Below, in pieces: positions 24,391 to 32,642 of a stretch of DNA of 64,000 nucleotides (position 1 is the stretch's first letter; every line of letters starts with the position of its first letter). Source of the DNA: an uncultured Lachnospiraceae bacterium. GTDB lineage: Bacteria; Bacillota; Clostridia; Lachnospirales; Lachnospiraceae. The stretch spans positions 272,560 to 336,559 of the forward strand of contig CANBFE010000002.1 of NCBI GenBank assembly GCA_947367855.1, given 5' to 3'. Both the position numbers and the translations under genes were made by a program. Under the pieces are notes generated by a model, which was not told where the DNA came from, searched no databases, and saw only the letters and a program-made list of their open reading frames with translations.

Positions 24391-25178
24391 TCTGCCTCCA
24401 TAAGTCCAAATAATTCACGCATCCACTCAATGGAAATACGGATATAATTATAATCCCGGCTTCGCGCAGGCGTTGCCCAAATGGTACGGTCACACCAGGA
24501 TTCACTGTGTTCTCCTTTTGGAAAGATGTGCATTTCAAAAGGAATTTCGTGTTTTTTTAAATTTTCACCATAATAGAGCACATTTTCAACATTTGTCAGC
24601 TTGTCCTCAAAGGTATTGTACAGGAAAGTCGGCGGTGTATATTTACTGACCTGTTCGTCGCAAGATACAAGTTTTAACTTTTCTTCATCAGGATCGCCCA
24701 CATGGTCTTTCAGAAACATTCTGCAATGATTCAGTCTTGATGTCAGGACAGCGTAACACAGAATGGCTGCATCCGGCCGGCATTTCTCATCACCCAGTTT
24801 ATGCCAGAGTGTGCTTACACTGGCGCACAAATGACCGCCTGCTGAAAAGCCGCATATTGCAATGCCGTTTTCCATAATGCCCCATTCCCGGGCATGTTCC
24901 CGGACCAACCGTATAGCCGACATGAGATTCTGCTGTGGTTCCGGAAAATGGTGCGGTTCCACACTATAGTTCAGAACAGCGGCATGAAACCCGGCAGCGT
25001 TGTACTGCAGGGCTATTCTGTCCCGGTCAGAATCTGCCAACTTCGTATACCCCCCGCCCGGCGCTATTATAACAATCGGCCTGGGGTTGTCGCTTTTCTC
25101 CACCAGATATAACTGCAGCGATGGCATAAAACCGTATTCTGTTGGATAATCTCTCACATTTACTTCAAAGTAACGCAT
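24387..25178 (-). CDS. Alpha/beta hydrolase, acetylesterase-like
   Basis: The 263-residue protein has the alpha/beta hydrolase fold with the oxyanion motif GGGY at residues 41-44 and nucleophile elbow GFSAGG with Ser112. A candidate acid/histidine pair is in the C-terminal PKGEHSESW segment. There is no signal peptide. It matches the BD-FAE/xylan-esterase-like and lipase-like group acting on short acyl esters, often sugar acetates. It is coupled to the APH gene by ATGA. Its promoter overlaps the end of the upstream MerR gene. Confidence 0.87.
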   Translation of the reverse strand: MRYFEVNVRDYPTEYGFMPSLQLYLVEKSDNPRPIVIIAPGGGYTKLADSDRDRIALQYNAAGFHAAVLNYSVEPHHFPEPQQNLMSAIRLVREHAREWGIMENGIAICGFSAGGHLCASVSTLWHKLGDEKCRPDAAILCYAVLTSRLNHCRMFLKDHVGDPDEEKLKLVSCDEQVSKYTPPTFLYNTFEDKLTNVENVLYYGENLKKHEIPFEMHIFPKGEHSESWCDRTIWATPARSRDYNYIRISIEWMRELFGLMEAE

Positions 25179-25222
25179 AAAGAAACCACCTTTCTCGTTT
25201 TGATTTGATACAGTTCTCCTGG

Positions 25223-25254
25223 ATTATAACCTGTTTGAGAAAAGTGGTGTACAA
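25223..25254 (-). promoter_or_regulatory. MerR-type promoter upstream of the esterase gene
   Basis: On the minus strand TTGTAC (25249-25254) and TATAAT (25223-25228) are separated by 20 bp, the over-long spacing of promoters activated by MerR proteins. It starts right at the stop codon of the twin-HTH MerR gene. Confidence 0.5.
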
Positions 25255-25263
25255 TTGGAAGGT

Positions 25264-25998
25264 TTATATTTTTTTCATCTCTACGAAAAGATGACAGAGG
25301 GTATCTGCCTGTGTTCTTGCTCTGCTCAATGATTTTAGGTACTGATCCGCTCTGGAATATAATTCTGCGTTTTCTACAGTACCAAGAAGGAAGCCTGCAG
25401 CTTTCTGGTCCAGTCCGTCATCATACGCAGTTAAAAACTTTAGAATTGCCATGCAGCTGTAACCGGTGTCCAGTAAAAGACGTATCACATACATCCGCCT
25501 TATGTCATTGAGTTGGTATCGCCGCCGGGAATACGGTTCTTTCTGTGTAAGCAGCCCATTGCGTTCCCAGTTACGAATGGTTTCAGGTGTCACACCAAGC
25601 AATTCTGCTGCCTCTTTTTTCGAATACTGCTGTTGGTGATTTTCATCCTGATCCAGTTGATTTGTCACAATGGATACAGCCTTTTTTGCTCGGGAGATAT
25701 CCTGTTCAACTGCCTGTAGGTAATTCTGCGCCGCTCTGTCATAGGCTTCTAAATCCCAGGCTTTCGCTGCGGCTATGATATGCATGCTTATTTTACGAAG
25801 ACGCGTATTTACAAAACCGCCGAAAACCAGACTGCATACCTGTATCTGATAAATATGATGCTCATTAAATACCCGGTATTGGTTGGGCATTCTTTCCACA
25901 GGTTCCAGAAATCCGATTTTTTCATAAAACCGAATGGTTCCGGCCTTAACTCCGGTCCTGGTGGAGATCTCTTTTATATAACAGTATGTGTTGATCAA
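25264..25998 (-). CDS. MerR family regulator with two helix-turn-helix domains
   Basis: The 244-residue protein contains two MerR-type winged-helix domains. The first (about residues 5-70) has YIKEISTRTGVKAGTIRFYE, and the second (about 125-190) has AAELLGVTPETIRNWERNG and the RRRY wing. A helical stretch lies between and after them. Most MerR proteins have one DNA-binding domain and dimerise, so this tandem form is unusual. The start is read as TTG at 25998, seven nt after GGAGG; the longer frame to 26031 lacks a site. It lies between an ABC exporter and an esterase gene. Confidence 0.88.
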   Translation of the reverse strand: MINTYCYIKEISTRTGVKAGTIRFYEKIGFLEPVERMPNQYRVFNEHHIYQIQVCSLVFGGFVNTRLRKISMHIIAAAKAWDLEAYDRAAQNYLQAVEQDISRAKKAVSIVTNQLDQDENHQQQYSKKEAAELLGVTPETIRNWERNGLLTQKEPYSRRRYQLNDIRRMYVIRLLLDTGYSCMAILKFLTAYDDGLDQKAAGFLLGTVENAELYSRADQYLKSLSRARTQADTLCHLFVEMKKI

Positions 25999-26028
25999 TC
26001 TTTTCCTCCCGCATTCAAAACTAAAGAG

Positions 26029-26049
26029 CATGAAAGGTTCTAATTCATG
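26029..26049. promoter_or_regulatory. Dyad upstream of the twin-HTH merR gene
   Basis: CATGAA (26029-26034) and TTCATG (26044-26049) form an inverted repeat in the 63-bp gap between the ABC permease and merR genes. It may be an operator; the arms are short. Confidence 0.3.
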
Positions 26050-26061
26050 GATTTTTCCGAA

Positions 26062-26778
26062 CTATTTTTCTTTTTGTTTTTTCAGAACGATTCCGCATAC
26101 AATGACCGCCGCAATAAAGATAACGATTAGATACCATAGATTTTCAAGGCAGAATCCATTGTCCAACATCAACCGGTATCCCCAGGAAGCAGGGAAAATA
26201 CGCCCTGTGGCTTCCAGAAAATCGGGCAGCAGGTCAATAGGGAACATAATCCCCGAAAGCATAATGGAGGGCAGAAACACCAATTGGGCGATCATGGTCA
26301 GCTTCGCCTGATTTTTTACCGTCAACCCTAAAACACTTCCAATGCTTAACGACGAGGTAATGTATATGACAAGTGCAGGAAAGAAGAACGGAAGCTGTGT
26401 GGGCAGAGCTGCTTCAAACAGAACAGGGGCAAGCAGCATGATTACGACACAAGTAATCATCAGATGAACAAAGGCCGAAAGAAACATGGTAACAAGTCCT
26501 AAACAGACAGGTACGCCGTTTGCTTTATAAACCTTTTTGATGTCGCTTCCGTAGGTTTCAATCAACGACGGCGGCAATCCGATAAACGCCCCCATTGAAA
26601 CACTCATTACAATCATGGATTGTATCAGTGTACTTCCCATTTCAGGCATAACGGAAGTAAAAATACCGCCCATAAGAAGAAAGAAAATCAGCGGAACGAT
26701 ATAGCAGGTAACTAAGAGGGACTTGCTTCGTATATCCAGTTTCCACTGTAACGCCACACCATATAAAAAACCGTTCAT
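26062..26778 (-). CDS. ABC-2 type exporter permease
   Basis: The 238-residue protein has six hydrophobic segments and the general ABC-2 membrane-domain pattern: a first helix near residues 22-42, a central GVPVCLGLVTM region, and the conserved FLPSIMLSGIMFPIDLLP segment around residues 170-190. Its start overlaps the stop of the ATPase gene as ATGA. With that ATPase it forms an exporter, likely for a drug or peptide. The substrate is unknown. Confidence 0.88.
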   Translation of the reverse strand: MNGFLYGVALQWKLDIRSKSLLVTCYIVPLIFFLLMGGIFTSVMPEMGSTLIQSMIVMSVSMGAFIGLPPSLIETYGSDIKKVYKANGVPVCLGLVTMFLSAFVHLMITCVVIMLLAPVLFEAALPTQLPFFFPALVIYITSSLSIGSVLGLTVKNQAKLTMIAQLVFLPSIMLSGIMFPIDLLPDFLEATGRIFPASWGYRLMLDNGFCLENLWYLIVIFIAAVIVCGIVLKKQKEK

Positions 26779-27590
26779 TCCGTTTCCCTCCCTGCCATTT
26801 CCATAAAATGCTGTTCCAGTGTACCGCGGTCAACTTTCATATCCAGGATATGAATCCCTTTTTGCTTCAGCTCCTGAAGCAGGGAAATCAAAGTATCTTC
26901 AATCGTATCCGTTTCAAAAGTGCGCGTCCCCTGCCTCGTTTTGATATGGATAAAATACTTTTCCCCAAGCTTATCAGTCAGTTCCGCTGCTGTGCCGCAA
27001 AAGGCAATATTCCCATGGTTCAAAATGGCAATGCGGTCACATAAGGTTTCCACTTCTGCCATATCGTGACTTGCCAAAACAATGGTTTTTCCCTGTGACT
27101 TGAGCCTGCGGATCTGTTCGTGAAGTGAAGCTCTGGCTTCAACATCAAGCCCCGCAGTGGGCTCATCCAGAAAAATAATATCCGGATTACCGATCAGGGC
27201 AAGGGCGAGATGCAAGCGCCTTTTTTGTCCTGTGGACAGTTGGCGGTACTGTTTCTTCGCGGTTTCCTGAATGCCAAGGGCGTGAAGCAGAGTGTAGTCA
27301 ATCTCTGTCCTGTTCCATTTTGCAAATAATCTGACTGCCTCCATGGGTTTGATATGGGCAGGTAAAGAGGATGACTGCAGCTGAATCCCCATTTTCCCGT
27401 TTACCGTAATCGTGCCGCCGTCATATTTTTTCAAGCCTTCCATACATTCAAGGGCTGTGGTTTTTCCCGCGCCGTTCACGCCCAGGAGAGCGAAAGTTTC
27501 TCCCTTTTCAATTTCCAAATCAAGTCCGCCAAGGACAATATTGCTGCCATAACTTTTCTTTAATCCACGAACCTGTATTGCATGATTCAT
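26775..27590 (-). CDS. ABC transporter ATPase of an ABC-2 exporter
   Basis: The 271-residue ATPase has Walker A GVNGAGKT at residues 37-44, the signature LSTGQKRR (a variant of LSGGQ seen in drug-export ATPases) near residue 117, Walker B IIFLDEP, and a switch histidine in ASHD. A domain of about 60 residues follows the core. It is cotranscribed with the permease (ATGA overlap), downstream of a MerR regulator by about 75 nt. MerR-ABC exporter pairs commonly respond to antibiotics. Confidence 0.93.
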   Translation of the reverse strand: MNHAIQVRGLKKSYGSNIVLGGLDLEIEKGETFALLGVNGAGKTTALECMEGLKKYDGGTITVNGKMGIQLQSSSLPAHIKPMEAVRLFAKWNRTEIDYTLLHALGIQETAKKQYRQLSTGQKRRLHLALALIGNPDIIFLDEPTAGLDVEARASLHEQIRRLKSQGKTIVLASHDMAEVETLCDRIAILNHGNIAFCGTAAELTDKLGEKYFIHIKTRQGTRTFETDTIEDTLISLLQELKQKGIHILDMKVDRGTLEQHFMEMAGRETE

Positions 27591-27666
27591 CCTTCCACCT
27601 CCTGATTTTAGTTCCGCAGCTGCCCCGAATTTCCGGCCGCTGTTTTAAATTAGCCATTGGCATTTC

Positions 27667-28461
27667 TTAGCCGGACGCAAAGGGATTTTCTCCCAGTCTT
27701 GAAAAGTAGACCTGCAAAGCCTGCTCCAAATAGTCGTTTATCATTTTTTGTCTTTCTTCCCAGGCATTTGCAGCGGTATCAATATGGCCCACCTCCATCA
27801 ATTTCGGAAGCATGCTCATATCGCCGCCCGTAAATTCCGTAATCAGTCCCCAATACGCTTTTACAACTTGTTGGCATTCCTCCCGTTCAGGGGACACACC
27901 TGCCTTTTGAAGTTCTATCATTTCATCACTCAGACGGTTAAATCTATCCATAAAATCCACCCCGCTTTCCTTATCGAACCGATTACGGATATGATCCAGT
28001 GTATCGTCATCAAAACGCTTGATGAGATAGTAAGAGTCGTTTTTCATCTGCAGATTCACAATAATATCTGCATACTTCCTGAAATTGACTGTCTGCATTT
28101 GCAATACCTCTTCTTTTAACTGTTCAATCGCTGTCAAAGAAGCGGTCAGCTGTTTTATCTTCTCCCGTATGCTGTTTGCCTGTTCGGTAAGGGCGGCTGC
28201 CACATCAGTGGGTGTTTCCAAAGATATTAAGTGATGCCTTATATCAGCCAGAGAAAACCCCAGTGATTTCAAAGATATGATCTGATGAAGCATAACCAGG
28301 TCTTTATCTGTATAAAGTCTGCGTCCCCCTTCACTCTCTGCCGAAGGGGATAACAGGCCTTCTTTGTCATAGTATTGCAGTGTGCGGACAGTAACGCCTA
28401 TTTTCTTTGCAGCCTCTCCAACCGTCATATATCCAGGCGGGATGCTTCTGTGTTTTGCCAT
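27667..28461 (-). CDS. MerR family transcriptional regulator
   Basis: The 264-residue protein has a MerR HTH (about residues 10-78; MTVGEAAKKIGVTVRTLQYYD and a GGRRLY wing), a coiled coil dimer helix (about 80-125) and a larger helical C-terminal region (about 130-264) like the TipAS-type ligand domains of antibiotic sensors. RBS AGGAGG lies 11 nt before the ATG. Its promoter has the 19-bp spacer and dyad of MerR-regulated promoters, so it likely activates the ABC exporter operon, including itself. Confidence 0.9.
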   Translation of the reverse strand: MAKHRSIPPGYMTVGEAAKKIGVTVRTLQYYDKEGLLSPSAESEGGRRLYTDKDLVMLHQIISLKSLGFSLADIRHHLISLETPTDVAAALTEQANSIREKIKQLTASLTAIEQLKEEVLQMQTVNFRKYADIIVNLQMKNDSYYLIKRFDDDTLDHIRNRFDKESGVDFMDRFNRLSDEMIELQKAGVSPEREECQQVVKAYWGLITEFTGGDMSMLPKLMEVGHIDTAANAWEERQKMINDYLEQALQVYFSRLGENPFASG

Positions 28462-28483
28462 AATTGTCTGCCTCCTATGACCT

Positions 28484-28514
28484 ATTATACATCATTACGC
28501 TGCGTCATAAACAA
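28484..28514 (-). promoter_or_regulatory. MerR-type promoter with 19-bp spacer
   Basis: On the minus strand TTGTTT (28509-28514) and TATAAT (28484-28489) are separated by 19 bp. The spacer contains ACGC-N-GCGT (around 28497-28505), a short dyad where the MerR protein should bind. This is the layout of autoregulated MerR promoters. Confidence 0.65.
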
Positions 28515-28550
28515 GACCTTTTTCAAAAATATTCGGCCGGGAGGAAAGTC

Positions 28551-28579
28551 TTGTATTTCCGGGGCCGACATGGTAAGAT
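28551..28579 (+). promoter_or_regulatory. Promoter of the GNAT-YitT operon
   Basis: TTGTAT (28551-28556) and TAAGAT (28574-28579) with a 17-bp spacer lie about 25 nt before the GNAT start codon. Confidence 0.5.
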
Positions 28580-28603
28580 ATTTCCAAAAGGAGAAGAACT
28601 GGA

Positions 28604-29041
28604 ATGGATGCGGAAATATATGAACAGATCCCGGACTGCGCCAGGGAAATAAGGCACAGGGTTTTCGTGGAGGAGCAGGGATTTTGGGAGGAATTCGACG
28701 ACGTGGACCACAGGGCCGCGCATATCGTGTTGTATGATCAGGAGAAAACACCTGTGGGCACCTGCCGTATATTCTGGGATGAGGCCATGGATTCCCATGT
28801 ATTGGGCAGACTGGCTGTGGTGAAAGAATACCGGGGCAGGCAGGCGGGGGCGGCCATAATGGAGGAAGCGGAGCAATATGTCCGGCGTCTGGGGGGAAGC
28901 TCCATTGTCCTGCATGCCCAGTGCAGGGCGGCAGCATTTTATCAAAAGTGCGGATATACGGAATTTGGTGAAATTGCAGACGATGAGGGATGCCCCCATA
29001 TCTGGATGAGAAAGTATTTTCAGGCGGGAGCAAAAGCATGA
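28604..29041 (+). CDS. GNAT family N-acetyltransferase
   Basis: The 145-residue protein is a single GNAT domain. It has the N-terminal RHRVFVEEQG motif (residues 17-26) of the ElaA/YjcF-like group, the acetyl-CoA loop YRGRQAGAAIM near 85-95 and the final AAFYQKCGY. RBS AAGGAG precedes it. It is translationally close to the YitT gene, which starts just after its stop. The substrate is unknown. Confidence 0.88.
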   Translation: MDAEIYEQIPDCAREIRHRVFVEEQGFWEEFDDVDHRAAHIVLYDQEKTPVGTCRIFWDEAMDSHVLGRLAVVKEYRGRQAGAAIMEEAEQYVRRLGGSSIVLHAQCRAAAFYQKCGYTEFGEIADDEGCPHIWMRKYFQAGAKA

Positions 29042-29064
29042 CAAAGACAGGAGGCGGGAATAAG

Positions 29065-29916
29065 ATGAAGAAAACGATCCGGGAACTGGCAGTGATGGCA
29101 TTTGCCACGTTGATTGCGGCGGCGGCCGTATTTTTCTTTCTGATACCAAGCCATGCGGCGGTGAGCTCCGTGTCGGGCCTGGCCATTGTATTGTCTAATG
29201 TTATCCCCTTATCCGTATCGGCTATCACCATGGGATTGAACATCATACTGCTGATTGCCGGGTTTCTGTTCTGCGGCCATGACTTCGGGTTCAAGACAGT
29301 GTACACATCCGTCCTGCTGCCGGTATTTATCGGCATGTTTGAGGTCCTGCTGCCGAATTACAGCTCCATGACCGGGGACGCTGCGCTAGATGTAGCCTGC
29401 TATATTTTCACGGTGAGCATCGGTCTGAGCATTTTGTTCAATATGAATGCCTCCTCCGGCGGTCTGGACATTGTGGCCAAGATGATGAACCGGTATCTGC
29501 ACATGGACCTGGGCAGAGCCATGAGCTTAAGCGGCATGGTGGTGGCGCTGAGTTCGGCTTTTGTATATGATAAAAAGACAGTTGTTCTGAGCGTACTGGG
29601 AACCTATCTGAACGGTATGGTACTGGATCATTTCATTTTCGGACAGAAGATCAAACGGCGGGTCTGCATCATCTCAAAGAATAAGGAGGAGCAGATACGG
29701 GATTGGATTTTACATACCCTGAAAAGCGGGGCAACCATCTATCAGGCGCAGGGGGCCTATGACGGTGTGGTGCGGAATGAGATTATCACCATTGTGGACA
29801 AGAATGAGTACCAGAAACTGATGCAGTATGTGAGCAAAGAGGACCCTGAGGCGTTTATGACGGTTTATAATGTCAGCGATATGCGGTATGTTCCCAAGAA
29901 TGGGACTTTAGAATGA
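29065..29916 (+). CDS. YitT family membrane protein
   Basis: The 283-residue protein has about five membrane helices in its first 190 residues, the conserved NASSGGLDIVAK motif (about 133-144) of YitT/DUF161 proteins, and a C-terminal DUF2179 cytosolic domain (about 200-280). The ATG at 29065 follows GGAGG by about 9 nt; an ATG at 29038 overlapping the previous stop is an alternative and may be used through coupling. YitT proteins are common in Firmicutes, with no firmly established function. Confidence 0.87.
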   Translation: MKKTIRELAVMAFATLIAAAAVFFFLIPSHAAVSSVSGLAIVLSNVIPLSVSAITMGLNIILLIAGFLFCGHDFGFKTVYTSVLLPVFIGMFEVLLPNYSSMTGDAALDVACYIFTVSIGLSILFNMNASSGGLDIVAKMMNRYLHMDLGRAMSLSGMVVALSSAFVYDKKTVVLSVLGTYLNGMVLDHFIFGQKIKRRVCIISKNKEEQIRDWILHTLKSGATIYQAQGAYDGVVRNEIITIVDKNEYQKLMQYVSKEDPEAFMTVYNVSDMRYVPKNGTLE

Positions 29917-29930
29917 CGGGGAGGGGCGGG

Positions 29931-30767
29931 ATGTATTATCTGAATACAAATGCGCAGATCATCCTGTTTCAGGATACCCTGAACAGTGAGATCTATGTGG
30001 ATAAAAGTCTGCTGATCGCAAAGATATCTTCTGCCATCCGGACCAATGGAAAATATGTCTGCATTACCAGACCGAGGCGTTTCGGCAAAACCGTGAATGC
30101 CAATATGTTGGGAGCTTATTATACAAAGGGATATGATACCCATGACCTTTTCCGGAATCTGGCAATTTCGGGCAGGGAAGATTATGAGACTTATCTGAAA
30201 AGCATTCTCAAGAAGCTGAAGAGCGATCTGCAGGAAGGGTATCCTGTGCTGAAGAAGGGTGAATATGCCGGAATGAGTGAAATGCTGCAGGCTACAGGGG
30301 ATTCGTTTATTTTTATTCTGGATGAGTGGGATGCGGTTTTTTATGAAAAATATATTACGCCGGAGAATAAGGTTCATTATTTAAAGTTTCTCAAATCTCT
30401 TTTGAAGGACAAAGCCTATGTGGACCTGGTTTATATGACAGGGGTACTGCCCATAGCCAAGTATGCAAGCGGATCAGAATTGAATATGTTCTGGGAATAT
30501 CACTTTACCAATGACCGGGTTTTTGAGGAATATTTCGGTCTGACGGAAGAGGAAGTGAAGAAATTGACTGCTCAGCACGGAACTGTGAGTTATGAAGATC
30601 TGGAAGGGTGGTATGACGGATATCTCATGAGCGACGGAAGGCATCTGTTTAATCCCCGCTCGGTCAGCCGGGCCCTGACGGACGGTGTATGCCGCAATTA
30701 CTGGACGGAAACAGGGCCTGTGAATGAGGTGGCTGACTTAAGCGGATTCAGCGAACCCTGGTCCTGA
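29931..30767 (+). pseudogene. Truncated AAA-ATPase/PD-(D/E)XK superfamily gene
   Basis: The frame encodes 278 residues of the AAA-ATPase-like family that normally runs to about 500-600 residues and ends in a DUF1703-type nuclease domain. The N-terminal P-loop variant TRPRRFGKT and the FIFILDEWD Walker B are present. The usual strand just after DYETYLK is missing, indicating an internal deletion, and the reading frame stops at residue 278 before the C-terminal domain. A frame from 29913 overlaps the YitT stop. It is probably a remnant of a frequently multicopy gene rather than active. Confidence 0.65.
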
Positions 30768-30772
30768 GGCGG

Positions 30773-31474
30773 TCAGATGAAATGCTTTCCTGTTAATTTA
30801 TATCCGATAGACCGTATTTCTCCCCGGGTTATTCCCATTGCCTGCAGATATCGTTCCGGGTCTTTGTAGGCATCCCGGAACAGCTGCAGGAATTTTTCCA
30901 TATATTCTTCATGAGGAATGATGATATTGATATCTATGTCCGGGCAGGTCCGCCGCACCCGCAGGAACCGTTTTTGATTGTGTTCTCTGGTCAGCATGTA
31001 ATTTTTCACAATATCCCCGTCACTGACTCCCGCAAGCAGCAGTAATACTGCAGATACCACTCCGGTGCGGTCCTTTCCCGCCGCGCAGTGGAACAGCGCA
31101 CCCTCCGGGGCGTGGGCGATGCAGCGGTAGATATCCCCGCTGTTTGCGGCCTCTGCAATGGCCAGATAGCTGTAGGGGACGGCTGCGGTTGATTCCGGAA
31201 TGCTGCTGCCTTCCTCAATGGGGATATTGTGATAGGAAAAGGCAGACATACGGGCAAAGGGACTGGGCTTCTTTTCCGTATCCTGCTTTCCGCGCAGGTC
31301 AATGAGGGTAGTGATATGCCCTTCCAGTAAGAAGGCAATGTCCCTTTCGCTGGGGCAGAGAGGCTCGTCGCTTCGAAGCAGCACGCCCCGGCGGGTGTAT
31401 TCTCCGGAGGCTGTCCGGTATCCGCCCAGTTCTCTTGTGTTCATTGTGGTTTCTAAAAGGCTTTCTGCGTTCAT
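30773..31474 (-). CDS. Tyrosine-protein phosphatase (Y_phosphatase3 type)
   Basis: The 233-residue protein has the N-terminal TRELGG motif (about residues 11-16), the DLRG segment near 64-67 and the phosphate-binding loop HCAAGKDRTG, whose cysteine and arginine form the C-x5-R active site. It lacks a signal peptide. I chose the ATG at 31474 because GAGGAGG precedes it; the longer frame to 31723 gives an unsupported hydrophobic tail. Family enzymes dephosphorylate phosphotyrosine or phosphoinositides. Confidence 0.9.
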   Translation of the reverse strand: MNAESLLETTMNTRELGGYRTASGEYTRRGVLLRSDEPLCPSERDIAFLLEGHITTLIDLRGKQDTEKKPSPFARMSAFSYHNIPIEEGSSIPESTAAVPYSYLAIAEAANSGDIYRCIAHAPEGALFHCAAGKDRTGVVSAVLLLLAGVSDGDIVKNYMLTREHNQKRFLRVRRTCPDIDINIIIPHEEYMEKFLQLFRDAYKDPERYLQAMGITRGEIRSIGYKLTGKHFI

Positions 31475-31637
31475 TCCTTTTTCCTCCTCTGTTTGAGATT
31501 CTGCCGTCCTGCAACCGTTTTCTACAGGTTTGCAGAAATATTTCCGGTAAATTTCGGAAAGTGTATCATAAGAGCCGGAAAAAAGCAAGCATAAAAGAAA
31601 GCATATTTGAAAACAGGGGAAAACTTGACGGATTGCG

Positions 31638-31666
31638 TTGCAAAGCGGAGTGTTTTCGTTTATACT
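31638..31666 (+). promoter_or_regulatory. Promoter of the proBA operon
   Basis: TTGCAA (31638-31643) and TATACT (31661-31666) are 17 bp apart, about 70 nt upstream of proB. Confidence 0.55.
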
Positions 31667-31737
31667 GTATAAAATTCCAGGCAATATACGGAAGAGGGAA
31701 GGTTTGGAAAAATATAGAAGCATGACGGAGAGGCATT

Positions 31738-32595
31738 ATGGACAGACCGGACAGAAGGAAAGAACTCAGGAACAAAAAGAGGATTGTGGTGAAGATTGGA
31801 AGTTCTTCCCTGACCCACGCAGAAACCGGGGAGGCGGACCTGATTAAGCTGGAGAAACTGGTGAGAGAGCTGTGCGATTACCGCAACAGGGGAATTCAGG
31901 TGGTGCTGGTCAGCTCCGGCGCCATTGCTGTGGGCAGCAGGACCCTGAAACTTGCGCAGCGTCCCAGTGACACAGCCCTGAAGCAGGCCTGCGCATCCGT
32001 GGGACAGGCAAGGCTGATGGTGATTTACCAGAAGCTTTTTGCAGAATACAATCATATAGCATCCCAGATTTTGATGACAAAGAATACCATGCTGAATCCC
32101 ATAAACCGGGAAAACGCGCAGAATACGTTTGAGAAGCTTCTGGAACTGGGCGTGATTCCCATAGTCAATGAAAATGACACCATATCCACTTATGAGCTGC
32201 AGAAACTGCAGCAGTTTGGGGACAATGATACCCTGTCGGCGGTTGTGACAGCCATGATTCACGCGGATCTGCTCATTCTGCTGTCGGATATTGACGGTTT
32301 GTACACAGATGACCCCAACAGGAATCCGGAAGCCCGTTTTATTGATACAGTGGAGACCCTTACAGATGAAATGATGCGTCTGGGCAAGGGGGCGGTGACG
32401 GAGGTTGGGACCGGGGGCATGGCCACAAAGCTGGCCAGCGCCAGGATTGCTACCGCTGCAGGGGCAGATATGATCATAGCAAACGGCAGGGATGTGGGAA
32501 TCCTGCATGAGTTGCTGGAGGGGGCGCAAAAAGGGACCCTTTTTCTGGCAGGCAGGAATGATGCTTTTGACCTGGACGCTTTTCTGGAAGGATAA
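31738..32595 (+). CDS. proB: Glutamate 5-kinase
   Basis: ProB phosphorylates glutamate to gamma-glutamyl phosphate, the first step of proline synthesis. The 285-residue protein has the amino-acid kinase fold: VVKIGSSSLT at about 15-24, VSSGAIAVG at about 58-66 and NENDTIS near 143-149, with the SDIDGLYTDDP loop near 182-192. It lacks the C-terminal PUA domain of the E. coli enzyme; this shorter form occurs in other Firmicutes. It is followed by proA after 47 nt. Confidence 0.95.
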   Translation: MDRPDRRKELRNKKRIVVKIGSSSLTHAETGEADLIKLEKLVRELCDYRNRGIQVVLVSSGAIAVGSRTLKLAQRPSDTALKQACASVGQARLMVIYQKLFAEYNHIASQILMTKNTMLNPINRENAQNTFEKLLELGVIPIVNENDTISTYELQKLQQFGDNDTLSAVVTAMIHADLLILLSDIDGLYTDDPNRNPEARFIDTVETLTDEMMRLGKGAVTEVGTGGMATKLASARIATAAGADMIIANGRDVGILHELLEGAQKGTLFLAGRNDAFDLDAFLEG

Positions 32596-32642
32596 GGACA
32601 GTGGAGCCGGGATAAAGAACAGCAGGAGGAAAGGAGGCAGGG

